DNA from: Mannheimia sp041807705
Lineage (GTDB): Bacteria > Pseudomonadota > Gammaproteobacteria > Enterobacterales > Pasteurellaceae
Assembly (NCBI RefSeq): GCF_041807705.1
Contig: NZ_JBGTYY010000029.1
Span: 1-27,234, forward strand
DNA: 27,234 nt
Direction of reading: 5' to 3'
A program made the translations under genes and the position numbers. Below, in pieces: positions 6,698 through 14,634 of the stretch. The stretch's first letter is position 1, and every line of letters begins with the position of its first letter. A model generated the notes under the pieces. That model was not told the DNA's origin. It ran no database searches and saw nothing but the letters and a program-made list of their open reading frames with translations.

Positions 6698-8017
6698 TTA
6701 ATTTAAGCCTTTTAAATTAGCTTTCTTCAACACAGAATCATATTGTTGAGACATCAAATGACTCTGAACCTGTGCGATGAAATCCATAATAACAACCACT
6801 ACGATTAATAAAGATGTTCCACCTAATTGGAATGGAACTTTCCATAATGACGTAATGATATAAGGAACCAAACAAACAAAAGCAATATATAACGCACCAA
6901 TTAAGGTTAAACGTGTCATTACTTTATCAATATAGCGTGATGTTTGTTCGCCTGGTCGATAACCTGGTACAAACGCACCTGATTTCTTAAGATTATCCGC
7001 TGTATCACGAGGATTATACTGCATTCCCGTATAGAAGAATGCAAAGAAAATTACTGCCATTGTAAATAGGACAATATACAATGGTTGTCCTGGCTGTAAT
7101 AGTTGCGAAAGATTAAATAACCATTCAAAACCTTCACTTTGACCAAACCACTGAGTAATACTCGCAGGGAATAAAATAATACTTGAAGCAAAAATTGCTG
7201 GTATTACACCTGCCATATTAACTTTTAACGGTAAGTGTGAAGATCTTGCAGGAGCCATCATTCTACCTTGTTGACGACTTGCATAATTCACAACAATTCT
7301 TCTTTGTCCGCGTTCAACAAAAACAACAAAATAAGTTACTGCAAACGCAATTATTGCGACTAATAGTAATACAATAAATGACAACTCACCTTGGCGAGCT
7401 TGTTCAATTGTTTGCCCAATAGTTGCTGGAAGATCCGCAACAATACCTGCAAAGATAATCAATGAGATACCGTTCCCGATACCACGTTCAGTGATTTGTT
7501 CACCTAGCCACATCAGGAACATTGTTCCCGTCACTAAGCTGATTACAGAAGTTACATAAAATAAGATACTTGGATTAGGAACTAATCCTTGTACCATATT
7601 CGGTAGGGCTAATGAAATACCAATAGACTGAATAAATGCTAATAGTAATGTGCCGTAACGTGTATATTTACTAATTTTTCTACGACCTGCCTCACCTTCT
7701 TTTTTTAATTCAGCTAAAGGTGGATGAATCGCTGTCAATAATTGAATAATAATTGACGCTGAAATATAAGGCATAATACCTAGTGCAAATATAGATGCAC
7801 GGCTTAAAGCACCACCAGAGAACATATTGAACATATCAATGATGGTGCCTTGCTGTTGTCGAATTAATTCGGATAATACAGAAGCATCAATGCCAGGAAC
7901 AGGTATAAAAGAACCGATTCGGAAAACGATTAACGCACCTAAAACAAATAACAACCTTGATTTAAGCTCGCCAGTCCCTTTTTGTGTACTACCTTGGTAC
8001 CCTGGTTGCTTTGCCAT
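6698..8017 (-). CDS. secY: Preprotein translocase channel subunit SecY
   Basis: SecY is the pore of the SecYEG inner-membrane translocon. The protein is 439 residues with about ten hydrophobic helices. Typical landmarks are FRIGSFIPVPGID near 32-44, the plug-region FNMFSGGALSRASIFALGIMP, the cytoplasmic loop KKEGEAGRRKISKYTRYGT and TDxADNLKK-like RDTADNLKKSGAFVPGYRPG. GAGGAA precedes the ATG. It lies 3 bp after rplO and 24 bp before rpmJ, the standard spc operon position. Confidence 0.98.
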   Translation of the reverse strand: MAKQPGYQGSTQKGTGELKSRLLFVLGALIVFRIGSFIPVPGIDASVLSELIRQQQGTIIDMFNMFSGGALSRASIFALGIMPYISASIIIQLLTAIHPPLAELKKEGEAGRRKISKYTRYGTLLLAFIQSIGISLALPNMVQGLVPNPSILFYVTSVISLVTGTMFLMWLGEQITERGIGNGISLIIFAGIVADLPATIGQTIEQARQGELSFIVLLLVAIIAFAVTYFVVFVERGQRRIVVNYASRQQGRMMAPARSSHLPLKVNMAGVIPAIFASSIILFPASITQWFGQSEGFEWLFNLSQLLQPGQPLYIVLFTMAVIFFAFFYTGMQYNPRDTADNLKKSGAFVPGYRPGEQTSRYIDKVMTRLTLIGALYIAFVCLVPYIITSLWKVPFQLGGTSLLIVVVVIMDFIAQVQSHLMSQQYDSVLKKANLKGLN

Positions 8018-8020
8018 CTA

Positions 8021-8455
8021 TTATTCCTCGATAGAACCGCCAGCAGCTTCGATAGCAGCTTTAGCACCTTTAGTTACACGTAAGCCTTTAATTACCACTG
8101 CTTTATCAATTTCACCTGCTAAAATTACTTTAGCTGATAAAATATCTTTAGTAATAATATTAGCTGCTTTTAATGCTTCTAAAGTTACTTCGTTACCATC
8201 TACTTTAGCTAAGTCATTTAAACGAATTTCAGCTACATGGAATGATTTTAATGATGTAAAACCAAATTTTGGTAAACGACGATATAAAGGCATTTGACCC
8301 CCCTCGAAACCACGACGAACACGTCCGCCTGAACGAGATTTTTGACCTTTATGACCACGACCACCTGTTTTACCTAAACCAGAACCAATACCGCGACCTA
8401 AACGTTTTCCACTGTGCTTAGCACCTTCAGCTGGAGAAAGAGAATTTAAACGCAT
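8021..8455 (-). CDS. rplO: 50S ribosomal protein L15
   Basis: L15 is a late 50S assembly protein. The protein is 144 residues with MRLNSLSPAEGAKHSGKRLGRG at the start, the glycine/arginine-rich segment GSGLGKTGGRGHKGQKSRSG, and FEGGQMPLYRRLPKFGF. It lies between rpmD (4 bp) and secY (3 bp), so translation is probably coupled. Confidence 0.98.
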   Translation of the reverse strand: MRLNSLSPAEGAKHSGKRLGRGIGSGLGKTGGRGHKGQKSRSGGRVRRGFEGGQMPLYRRLPKFGFTSLKSFHVAEIRLNDLAKVDGNEVTLEALKAANIITKDILSAKVILAGEIDKAVVIKGLRVTKGAKAAIEAAGGSIEE

Positions 8456-8459
8456 TCTA

Positions 8460-8636
8460 TTACTCCTCTACTTTAACCATATAAGATACTTGATTGATCA
8501 TACCACGCACTGCTGGTGTATCTTCAAGTTCTACAGTATGACGAATATGACGAAGACCTAAGCCTTTTAACGTTGCTTTATGTTTCGGTAACCGAGCAAT
8601 AGAGCTACGAGTTTGAGTTACTTTAATTTTTGCCAT
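8460..8636 (-). CDS. rpmD: 50S ribosomal protein L30
   Basis: L30 is a small protein of the 50S subunit. The protein is 58 residues starting MAKIKVTQTRSSIARLPKH. The frame can be read from a TTG at 8642, giving two extra residues. The ATG at 8636 matches the family N-terminus, with GGGG about 9 bases upstream inside the end of rpsE. It starts 6 bp after the rpsE stop. Confidence 0.97.
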   Translation of the reverse strand: MAKIKVTQTRSSIARLPKHKATLKGLGLRHIRHTVELEDTPAVRGMINQVSYMVKVEE

Positions 8637-8642
8637 ATCCAA

Positions 8643-9143
8643 TTACCCCAAAATTTCTTCAACTGCTTTGCCACGTTTTGCAGCAACCATCTCAGGTGAT
8701 TTCATGTTTTCAAGTGCATCAATTGTCGCACGTACAACATTAATTGGGTTGGTTGAACCATACGCTTTAGAAAGAACGTTACGAACACCTGCAACTTCTA
8801 ATACTGCACGCATTGCACCACCTGCAATGATACCCGTACCTTCACTTGCTGGTTGCATAAATACGCGTGAACCAGTGTGAGAACCTTTAACAGGATGTTG
8901 TAATGTACCTTCATTTAAAGCTACATTAATCATATTGCGACGAGCTTTTTCCATCGCTTTTTGGATTGCTGCTGGAACCTCACGTGCTTTACCGTAGCCA
9001 AAACCAACACGACCATTACCATCACCCACTACTGTTAAAGCAGTGAAACTCATGATACGACCACCTTTTACGGTTTTTGAAACACGGTTAACCGCGATTA
9101 GCTTCTCCTGCAGTTCACCAGCTTGTTTTTCGATGTTTGACAT
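8643..9143 (-). CDS. rpsE: 30S ribosomal protein S5
   Basis: S5 lines the mRNA entry channel and affects decoding fidelity. The protein is 166 residues. The N-terminal double-stranded RNA-binding-like domain (about 12-76) contains the loop RVSKTVKGGRIMSF, the site of spectinomycin-resistance and ram changes in E. coli; the wild-type-looking residues are present. The C-terminal domain carries GSTNPINVVRAT. It lies 14 bp after rplR. Confidence 0.98.
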   Translation of the reverse strand: MSNIEKQAGELQEKLIAVNRVSKTVKGGRIMSFTALTVVGDGNGRVGFGYGKAREVPAAIQKAMEKARRNMINVALNEGTLQHPVKGSHTGSRVFMQPASEGTGIIAGGAMRAVLEVAGVRNVLSKAYGSTNPINVVRATIDALENMKSPEMVAAKRGKAVEEILG

Positions 9144-9157
9144 CTCAAATTCCTCTA

Positions 9158-9511
9158 TTAGAACTGTAGACCAGCTTCACGAGCAGCATCTGCTAATGAT
9201 TGCACACGACCGTGGTATTTGAAACCAGAACGATCAAACGCAACCGCTTGAATACCTTTGGCAATAGCACGCTCAGCAACGATTTTACCTACTACTGCTG
9301 CCGCATCTTTATTGCCGGTATATTTAACTTGCTCTTTAATTACTTTCTCAACAGTTGAAGCTGCTGCTAGTACTTCTGAGCCATTAGGTGCAATTACCTG
9401 CGCGTAAATATGGCGAGGTGTGCGATGCACAACTAAACGTGTTGCACCTTGCTCTCTCATTAAATGACGTGCACGGCTTGCACGACGGATACGAGCTACT
9501 TTCTTATCCAT
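9158..9511 (-). CDS. rplR: 50S ribosomal protein L18
   Basis: L18 is a 5S rRNA-binding protein of the central protuberance. The protein is 117 residues with RRASRARHLMREQGATRLVVHRTPRHIYAQ and the C-terminal FDRSGFKYHGRVQSLADAAREAGL. It lies between rplF (14 bp) and rpsE in the spc operon order. Confidence 0.98.
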   Translation of the reverse strand: MDKKVARIRRASRARHLMREQGATRLVVHRTPRHIYAQVIAPNGSEVLAAASTVEKVIKEQVKYTGNKDAAAVVGKIVAERAIAKGIQAVAFDRSGFKYHGRVQSLADAAREAGLQF

Positions 9512-9525
9512 AGTGTTACCTTACT

Positions 9526-10059
9526 TTACTTTTTCTTCGCTTCTTTAGTACGTACTACTTCATCAGAGTAACGTACACCTTTACCTTTATAAGGCTCAGG
9601 TTTGCGATATGCACGAATATCTGCTGCCACTTGACCAATTAACTGTTTGTCAGCACTTTTCAGAATAATTTCTGTTTGTGATGGACATTCACCAGTTACG
9701 CCTGCTGGCAACGCGTGTTCTACTGGGTGAGAGAAACCTAAACTTAAAGCAACAGAGTTACCTTTCATTTGTGCTCTATAACCAACACCCAATAATTGCA
9801 ATTTCTTAGTAAAGCCTTCAGTAACGCCGATCACCATATTATTTACTAGTGCACGAGCTGTACCTGCTTGAGCATCTGCATTAGCAACACCTTCGCGTGG
9901 AGCGAAAGTTAATGCATCAGCTTCTTGTTTTACTTCAACTGCATTGTGAATTTCACGAGATAACTCGCCGTTTTTACCTTTAACTGTTAATAGCTGACCG
10001 TTAAGTTTTACCTCAACACCGGCAGGAATATTAACAGGTGCTTTTGCAACACGAGACAT
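9526..10059 (-). CDS. rplF: 50S ribosomal protein L6
   Basis: L6 binds 23S rRNA near the sarcin-ricin loop and factor-binding site. The protein is 177 residues with two L6 repeats. The conserved C-terminal signature KPEPYKGKGVRYSDEVV is present near 153-169. It lies 16 bp after rpsH. Confidence 0.98.
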   Translation of the reverse strand: MSRVAKAPVNIPAGVEVKLNGQLLTVKGKNGELSREIHNAVEVKQEADALTFAPREGVANADAQAGTARALVNNMVIGVTEGFTKKLQLLGVGYRAQMKGNSVALSLGFSHPVEHALPAGVTGECPSQTEIILKSADKQLIGQVAADIRAYRKPEPYKGKGVRYSDEVVRTKEAKKK

Positions 10060-10075
10060 TCTTCCTACCCCTCCA

Positions 10076-10468
10076 TTATGCTACGTAACAGATAATTTCG
10101 CCGCCTAAGCCAGCTTGGCGAGCTGCACGGTCGGTCATTACACCTTTAGATGTAGAAACAACTGCAATACCTAAACCACCCATAACTTTTGGTAATTCAT
10201 CTTTACGTTTGTAAATACGAAGACCAGGACGGCTCACACGTTGAATACTTTCTACAACTGGTTTGTTTTGGAAATATTTCAAAGTAATTTCCAGTTCAGG
10301 TTTTGCACCTTCAACAACTTTAACGCTTTCGATATAACCTTCTTCAGCTAAAACATTTGCGATAGCAACTTTTAACTTAGATGAAGGCATACTGATTGCA
10401 ACTTTATTCGCAGCTTGACCGTTACGAATACGGGTCAGCATATCTGCGATTGGATCTTGCATGCTCAT
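10076..10468 (-). CDS. rpsH: 30S ribosomal protein S8
   Basis: S8 binds the central domain of 16S rRNA. In E. coli it represses spc translation by binding mRNA near rplE. The protein is 130 residues, MSMQDPIADMLTRIRNGQA, with the C-terminal STSKGVMTDRAARQAGLGGE motif. GGAG lies 7 bases before the first ATG, supporting that start over the second Met. It lies 36 bp after rpsN. Confidence 0.98.
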   Translation of the reverse strand: MSMQDPIADMLTRIRNGQAANKVAISMPSSKLKVAIANVLAEEGYIESVKVVEGAKPELEITLKYFQNKPVVESIQRVSRPGLRIYKRKDELPKVMGGLGIAVVSTSKGVMTDRAARQAGLGGEIICYVA

Positions 10469-10504
10469 GTATTTACTCCCATGATTCCAAATTAAAAGAG
10501 GTTA

Positions 10505-10810
10505 TTACCAGCTTGCCTTCTTAAGACCCGGAATTTCGCCACGCATAGCAGCTTCACGGACTTTAATACGGCTTAAACCAAACTTACGAAGTACACCATG
10601 TGGACGACCAGTTTGACGGCAACGATTACGCTGACGGATTGGGTTTGAATCACGTGGTAAAGTTTGTAACTTTAACACTGCATCCCAACGTTCTTCATCA
10701 GAAGAGTTTTCATTTGAAATAATCGCTTTTAACTCTTGACGTTTTGCGTAGAATTTATCAGCTAATTTAGCACGTTTCACATCACGTGCGATCATTGATT
10801 GTTTTGCCAC
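10505..10810 (-). CDS. rpsN: 30S ribosomal protein S14 (long, zinc-free form; GTG start)
   Basis: S14 is in the 30S head. The protein is 101 residues, the longer 'C-' form lacking the zinc CxxC pairs of short S14. The conserved RQRNRCRQTGRPHGVLRKFG and RxxxRExAxRGEIPGLKKASW-type tail are present. The start is GTG (10808-10810), with AGG-rich DNA upstream. It lies 11 bp after rplE. Confidence 0.97.
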   Translation of the reverse strand: MAKQSMIARDVKRAKLADKFYAKRQELKAIISNENSSDEERWDAVLKLQTLPRDSNPIRQRNRCRQTGRPHGVLRKFGLSRIKVREAAMRGEIPGLKKASW

Positions 10811-10821
10811 GATAACCTACC

Positions 10822-11361
10822 TTATTTACGGAATGGGAAATTGAAAGCAGCTAATAAAGCTTGGCCTTCTTCATCGCTTTTCGCTGTTGTAGTAATAGTA
10901 ATATCTAAACCACGTACACGATCTACTTTATCGTAGTCGATTTCAGGGAAAATGATTTGTTCACGAACACCCATACTGTAATTACCACGACCATCAAATG
11001 ACTTAGCGTTTAAACCGCGGAAGTCACGGATACGTGGAACAGCGATAGTAATCAATCTTTCAAAGAATTCCCACATACGTTCACCACGTAGGGTTACTTT
11101 GCAACCGATTGGATACCCTTGACGGATTTTAAAGCCTGCAACAGATTTGCGAGCTTTGGTTACTAATGGTTTTTGACCGCTGATTGCTGCTAGATCTGCT
11201 ACTGCGTTATCTAACAGTTTTTTGTCGGTCAATGCTTCACCCACACCCATATTCAGGGTAATCTTTTCGATTCGTGGGACTTGCATGACAGATGAGTAGT
11301 TGAATTTCTCTTTTAATTCATTAACTACTGTATCTCTGTAGTAATCATGCAGTTTCGCCAT
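10822..11361 (-). CDS. rplE: 50S ribosomal protein L5
   Basis: L5 binds 5S rRNA and contacts P-site tRNA. The protein is 179 residues starting MAKLHDYYRDTVVNELKEKF. A GTG one codon upstream (11364) is also in frame. The ATG at 11361 is better spaced from GGAG and matches the family. Landmarks are NMGVGEA near 37-43 and RDFRGLNAKSFDGRGNYSMG. It lies 17 bp after rplX. In E. coli this region carries the S8 operator; I did not verify that fold here. Confidence 0.97.
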   Translation of the reverse strand: MAKLHDYYRDTVVNELKEKFNYSSVMQVPRIEKITLNMGVGEALTDKKLLDNAVADLAAISGQKPLVTKARKSVAGFKIRQGYPIGCKVTLRGERMWEFFERLITIAVPRIRDFRGLNAKSFDGRGNYSMGVREQIIFPEIDYDKVDRVRGLDITITTTAKSDEEGQALLAAFNFPFRK

Positions 11362-11378
11362 CACATTACTCCAGTTAA

Positions 11379-11690
11379 TTAAATTAATTTCTCGTTAGAT
11401 TTGAAGAAACGTACTTTTTTACCATCTTCAATTCTAAATCCTACACGGTCAGCTTTGTTCGTTTCAGGGTTGAAAATTGCAACATTTGAAGCATCAATTG
11501 CCGCTTCTTTTTTCACTAAACCACCAGCTTTACCTAATGCTGGAACTGGTTTTTCATGTTTAGTTACGATGTTGATACCCTCAACAAAAACTTTACCATT
11601 TGGTAACACTTTAGTTACCTTACCACGTTTGCCCTTATCTTTACCTGTAAGAACAATTACTTCATCGTTTTGACGGATTTTTGCAGCCAT
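11379..11690 (-). CDS. rplX: 50S ribosomal protein L24
   Basis: L24 is an assembly-initiator protein at the 50S exit side. The protein is 103 residues with a KOW motif near the N-terminus (NDEVIVLTGKDKGKRGKV) and the typical GFRIEDGKKVRFFKSN end. It lies 10 bp after rplN. Confidence 0.98.
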   Translation of the reverse strand: MAAKIRQNDEVIVLTGKDKGKRGKVTKVLPNGKVFVEGINIVTKHEKPVPALGKAGGLVKKEAAIDASNVAIFNPETNKADRVGFRIEDGKKVRFFKSNEKLI

Positions 11691-11700
11691 TACATTCTCC

Positions 11701-12072
11701 TTATAGTACTTCTGGAGCTAAAGAGATGATTTTCATAAACTTCTCAGAACGAAGTTCACGAGTCACCGGTCCAAAAATACGAGTACCGATTGGTTGCTCT
11801 GTGTTATTGTTTAAAATTACACAAGCATTGCCATCGAAACGAATAACTGCGCCATCTGGGCGACGAACACCCTTCTTGGTGCGCACAACAACTGCTTTTA
11901 ACACATCACCTTTTTTAACTTTACCGCGTGGAATTGCTTCTTTCACAGTAACTTTGATGATATCTCCGATAGCAGCGTAACGACGGTGCGATCCACCTAG
12001 AACCTTGATACACATTACGCTACGAGCCCCTGAGTTATCAGCAACATCCAGCATAGTCTGTTCTTGGATCAT
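11701..12072 (-). CDS. rplN: 50S ribosomal protein L14
   Basis: L14 is in the 50S subunit at the interface. The protein is 123 residues: [20 protein letters not shown], then the signature region [21 protein letters not shown]. It is the first gene of the spc unit. The string AACGGAGCACTAAT before the ATG resembles the E. coli rplN initiation region. Its own promoter lies about 75 bp upstream. Confidence 0.98.
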
Positions 12073-12098
12073 ATTAGTGCTCCGTTAAAATAAAAAAA

Positions 12099-12141
12099 CA
12101 CCCTTTCGGGACGAACCTGTTTACAGAACATAAACAGGGTG
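12099..12141 (-). promoter_or_regulatory. spc leader hairpins
   Basis: The predicted spc transcript begins almost at a hairpin with a perfect 8-bp stem (CCTGTTTA/TAAACAGG, 12116-12123 with 12131-12138). It is followed by a CCC-TTTC-GGG hairpin (12101-12110). CACCC (12099-12103) can instead pair with GGGTG (12137-12141), closing the whole region. Two alternative folds are visible; function is unknown. Confidence 0.5.
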
Positions 12142-12144
12142 CAA

Positions 12145-12173
12145 AATATACTAAAAATAAAGAAATTAATCAA
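12145..12173 (-). promoter_or_regulatory. Predicted spc-operon promoter
   Basis: On the minus strand, -35 TTGATT (12168-12173) and -10 TATATT (12145-12150) have a 17-bp spacer. It lies in the 315-bp gap between rpsQ and rplN (12073-12387). That gap otherwise holds the leader hairpins, AT-rich DNA, a degenerate inverted pair of uptake signals and the rpsQ terminator. Confidence 0.7.
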
Positions 12174-12246
12174 GTAATTTTTAAGGATTATTCTTGATTT
12201 CAATGATCTATTTTTCGTGAAGTATTTCTCTACTCATTAGTTTTTA

Positions 12247-12304
12247 ACAAGTGGTCAAAAAACAGAGAAAATTTGCAAAAAATTAAGAAAATTTAACCGC
12301 TTGT
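12247..12304. repeat. Inverted pair of uptake signals (one degenerate)
   Basis: ACAAGTGGTC (12247-12256, one mismatch to the core) is followed by TTTGCAAAAA-like DNA. It faces an inverted copy AACCGCTTGT (12295-12304). The pair lies between the rpsQ terminator and the spc promoter. Confidence 0.65.
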
Positions 12305-12344
12305 ATTGTATCGCCTCGCCTTAGCTACAATTATTATAAAATGA

Positions 12345-12372
12345 AAAACCCCAGCAAATTGCTGAGGTTTTA
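12345..12372 (-). terminator. Terminator at the end of the S10 operon (after rpsQ)
   Basis: On the minus strand AAAACCTCAGCAA pairs with the following TTGCTGGGGTTTT (one G-U pair), then T-rich DNA. It lies about 16 bp beyond the rpsQ stop and separates the S10 and spc transcription units, at least in part. Confidence 0.8.
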
Positions 12373-12387
12373 TTACTTTATAGTTAA

Positions 12388-12645
12388 TTAAGCGATAACT
12401 GCTTTTTCAACTACACGAACTAAAGTCCAAGATTTAGTTTTTGAAACAGGACGACATTCCTTAATTTCAACAACATCACCTAATTTAGCTTCGTTGTTTT
12501 CATCGTGTACGTGAAGTTTAGTAGTACGACGGATAAACTTACCATATAAAGGATGTTTAACTGTACGTTCGATAGCAACTACAAATGATTTATCCATTTT
12601 GTCGCTAACCACTTTACCTTGTACTGTACGAATTTTATCAGTCAT
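12388..12645 (-). CDS. rpsQ: 30S ribosomal protein S17
   Basis: S17 is a primary 16S rRNA-binding OB-fold protein. The protein is 85 residues with RTVQGKVVSDKMDKSFVVAIER and the signature HDENNEAKLGDVVEIKECRPVSKTK. Its ATG overlaps the rpmC stop by one base (TAATG), so translation is likely coupled. It is the last gene of the S10 unit and is followed by a terminator. Confidence 0.98.
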   Translation of the reverse strand: MTDKIRTVQGKVVSDKMDKSFVVAIERTVKHPLYGKFIRRTTKLHVHDENNEAKLGDVVEIKECRPVSKTKSWTLVRVVEKAVIA

Positions 12646-12836
12646 TATTCACCCGCCTTTTCGGTTAATACAGTTTTAACTTGTGCAATACTACGACGCA
12701 CTTGTTTTAACTGGTGGGTTTGTTGAAGCTGACCGGTGGCTGCCTGCATACGCAGTTTGAATTGCTCACCTAAAAGGTTTACTAATTCGCCATTCAGCTC
12801 TTCAACACTTTTGTTACGTAGTTCTTGAGCTTTCAT
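12645..12836 (-). CDS. rpmC: 50S ribosomal protein L29
   Basis: L29 is a helical protein at the nascent-chain exit. The protein is 63 residues, MKAQELRNKSVEELNGELV, with FKLRMQAATGQLQQTHQLKQVRRSIAQ. It overlaps both neighbours by one base (TAATG at each end), so the rplP-rpmC-rpsQ trio is likely translationally coupled. Confidence 0.98.
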   Translation of the reverse strand: MKAQELRNKSVEELNGELVNLLGEQFKLRMQAATGQLQQTHQLKQVRRSIAQVKTVLTEKAGE

Positions 12837-13246
12837 TACATCACCGTTTTAGTTACAAATGTGGTTTTGAACGGAAGTTTAGCTGCTGCTAAAGCAAACG
12901 CATTGCGTGCAACTTCTTCAGAAACACCATCCATTTCATATAATACTTTACCCGGTTGGATTAGGGCTACCCAGTACTCAACGTTACCTTTACCTTTACC
13001 CATACGGACTTCTAATGGTTTTTCAGTGATTGGTTTGTCTGGGAAAACACGGATCCAGATTTTACCTTGACGTTTTACCGCACGACTCATCGCACGACGA
13101 GCAGCTTCAATTTGACGTGCTGTTAAACGACCACGGCCAACCGCTTTTAAACCGAATGAACCGAAGCTCACTTCTGTGCCGCCCGCGATACCACGGTTAC
13201 GACCTTTGTGTACTTTACGGAATTTTGTGCGTTTTGGTTGTAACAT
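12836..13246 (-). CDS. rplP: 50S ribosomal protein L16
   Basis: L16 helps shape the A-site side of the 50S subunit. The protein is 136 residues: MLQPKRTKFRKVHKGRNRG, then KIWIRVFPDKPITEKPLEVRMGKGKGNVEYW. The arginine that is hydroxylated in E. coli (near 81, in VRMGKGKG) is conserved. It lies 12 bp after rpsC. Confidence 0.98.
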   Translation of the reverse strand: MLQPKRTKFRKVHKGRNRGIAGGTEVSFGSFGLKAVGRGRLTARQIEAARRAMSRAVKRQGKIWIRVFPDKPITEKPLEVRMGKGKGNVEYWVALIQPGKVLYEMDGVSEEVARNAFALAAAKLPFKTTFVTKTVM

Positions 13247-13258
13247 TCAGTGATCTCC

Positions 13259-13966
13259 TTATTTACGACCTTTGCCACGTGGCGCCTTTTTAGGCTGTGC
13301 CGCTGGTTCTTTTTCAGATTCAATCACTGCAGCCATTCCACCAAGAATTTCACCTTTGAAGATCCACACTTTAACGCCGATTACGCCGTAAGTTGTGTGA
13401 GCTTCAGCTGTGCTATAATCGATGTCTGCACGAAGTGTATGTAGCGGTACACGACCTTCACGATACCATTCTGAGCGAGCAATTTCTGCACCACCTAAAC
13501 GACCGCTAACTTCAACTTTGATACCTTTAGCACCTAATTTCATCGCGTTTTGTACCGCTTTTTTCATTGCGCGGCGGAACATTACACGACGCTCAAGTTG
13601 AGAAGCGATGCTATCTGCTACTAATTTAGCATCTAGCTCTGGTTTTTTCACTTCAGCAATGTTGATTTGAGCCGGAACACCAGCAATTTTAGCAACTGCG
13701 TTGCGTAATTTTTCAACATCTTCGCCTTTTTTACCAATAACGATACCAGGGCGAGCTGTGTGAATAGTTACACGAATACTTTTTGAAGGACGCTCAATAG
13801 TGATGCGTGATACAGAAGCATTCGCTAACTCTTTATTTAAAAATTTACGTACTTTGAAATCGCCGTCTAAATTATCAGCGAAATCTTGTGTATTCGCGAA
13901 CCAAGTAGAGTTCCAAGGCTTAACAATACCAAGGCGAATACCATTAGGATGTACTTTCTGACCCAT
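13259..13966 (-). CDS. rpsC: 30S ribosomal protein S3
   Basis: S3 lies at the mRNA entry of the 30S head. The protein is 235 residues. The N-terminal KH domain (about 39-107) contains GIVIGKKGEDVEKLR. The C-terminal domain carries GRLGGAEIARSEWYREGRVPLHTLRADIDY. A Lys/Arg/Pro-rich tail follows. It lies 19 bp after rplV. Confidence 0.98.
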   Translation of the reverse strand: MGQKVHPNGIRLGIVKPWNSTWFANTQDFADNLDGDFKVRKFLNKELANASVSRITIERPSKSIRVTIHTARPGIVIGKKGEDVEKLRNAVAKIAGVPAQINIAEVKKPELDAKLVADSIASQLERRVMFRRAMKKAVQNAMKLGAKGIKVEVSGRLGGAEIARSEWYREGRVPLHTLRADIDYSTAEAHTTYGVIGVKVWIFKGEILGGMAAVIESEKEPAAQPKKAPRGKGRK

Positions 13967-13985
13967 TTGTTATTCTCCTACTTAA

Positions 13986-14318
13986 TTAACGATCTGACAC
14001 AACCACAGTAATGTGGCTTGTACGTTTTAAAATACGATCTGCACGACCTTTTGCACGTGGCATTACACGTTTCATGCTTGGACCTTCATCAACGAAGATT
14101 TTAGCAACTTTAAGATCATCGACATCTGCACCGTCATTGTGCTCTGCGTTTGCAATAGCTGACTCTAATACTTTCTTAACTAAAGCAGCTGCTTTTTTGT
14201 TAGTGAAAGTTAAGATTTCTAATGCTTGCGCAACTTTTTTACCACGGATTAAGTCAGCAACTAAGCGAGCTTTTTGGGCAGAAGTACGAGCGTAACGATG
14301 TTTAGCAATAGTTTCCAT
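13986..14318 (-). CDS. rplV: 50S ribosomal protein L22
   Basis: L22 lines the peptide exit tunnel through its extended beta-hairpin. The protein is 110 residues with ARTSAQKARLVADLIRGKKVAQAL and the hairpin segment EGPSMKRVMPRAKGRADRI (macrolide-relevant in E. coli; no deletion seen). It lies 10 bp after rpsS. Confidence 0.98.
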   Translation of the reverse strand: METIAKHRYARTSAQKARLVADLIRGKKVAQALEILTFTNKKAAALVKKVLESAIANAEHNDGADVDDLKVAKIFVDEGPSMKRVMPRAKGRADRILKRTSHITVVVSDR

Positions 14319-14328
14319 CTTTTACCTC

Positions 14329-14604
14329 TTATTTCTTAGCTTTCTTATCTGCGGCATGACCGCGGTATGTACGAGTCGGGGCAAATTCACCTAATTTATG
14401 ACCGATCATTTCATCGGAAACATAAACAGGAACGTGCTGACGACCATTATGGACTGCGATGGTCAAACCAATCATTGATGGAATGATCATTGAACGACGG
14501 GACCAAGTTTTAATTGGTTTTTTATCCCCGCTTTCCACCGCCTTCTCTACCTTCTTCAACAAGTGTAGGTCAAGGAAAGGACCTTTCTTGAGGGAACGTG
14601 GCAT
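14329..14604 (-). CDS. rpsS: 30S ribosomal protein S19
   Basis: S19 is in the 30S head with S13. The protein is 91 residues, [18 protein letters not shown], with the signature [24 protein letters not shown] near the C-terminus. It lies 30 bp after rplB. Confidence 0.98.
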
Positions 14605-14634
14605 TGGTGTTTACCTTTTAGTTAATGAATAAAA

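Noticed and set aside
7827..8297. Open frame antisense to secY/rplO
   Set aside because: Spans two genuine genes on the other strand and has no ribosome binding site or family resemblance.
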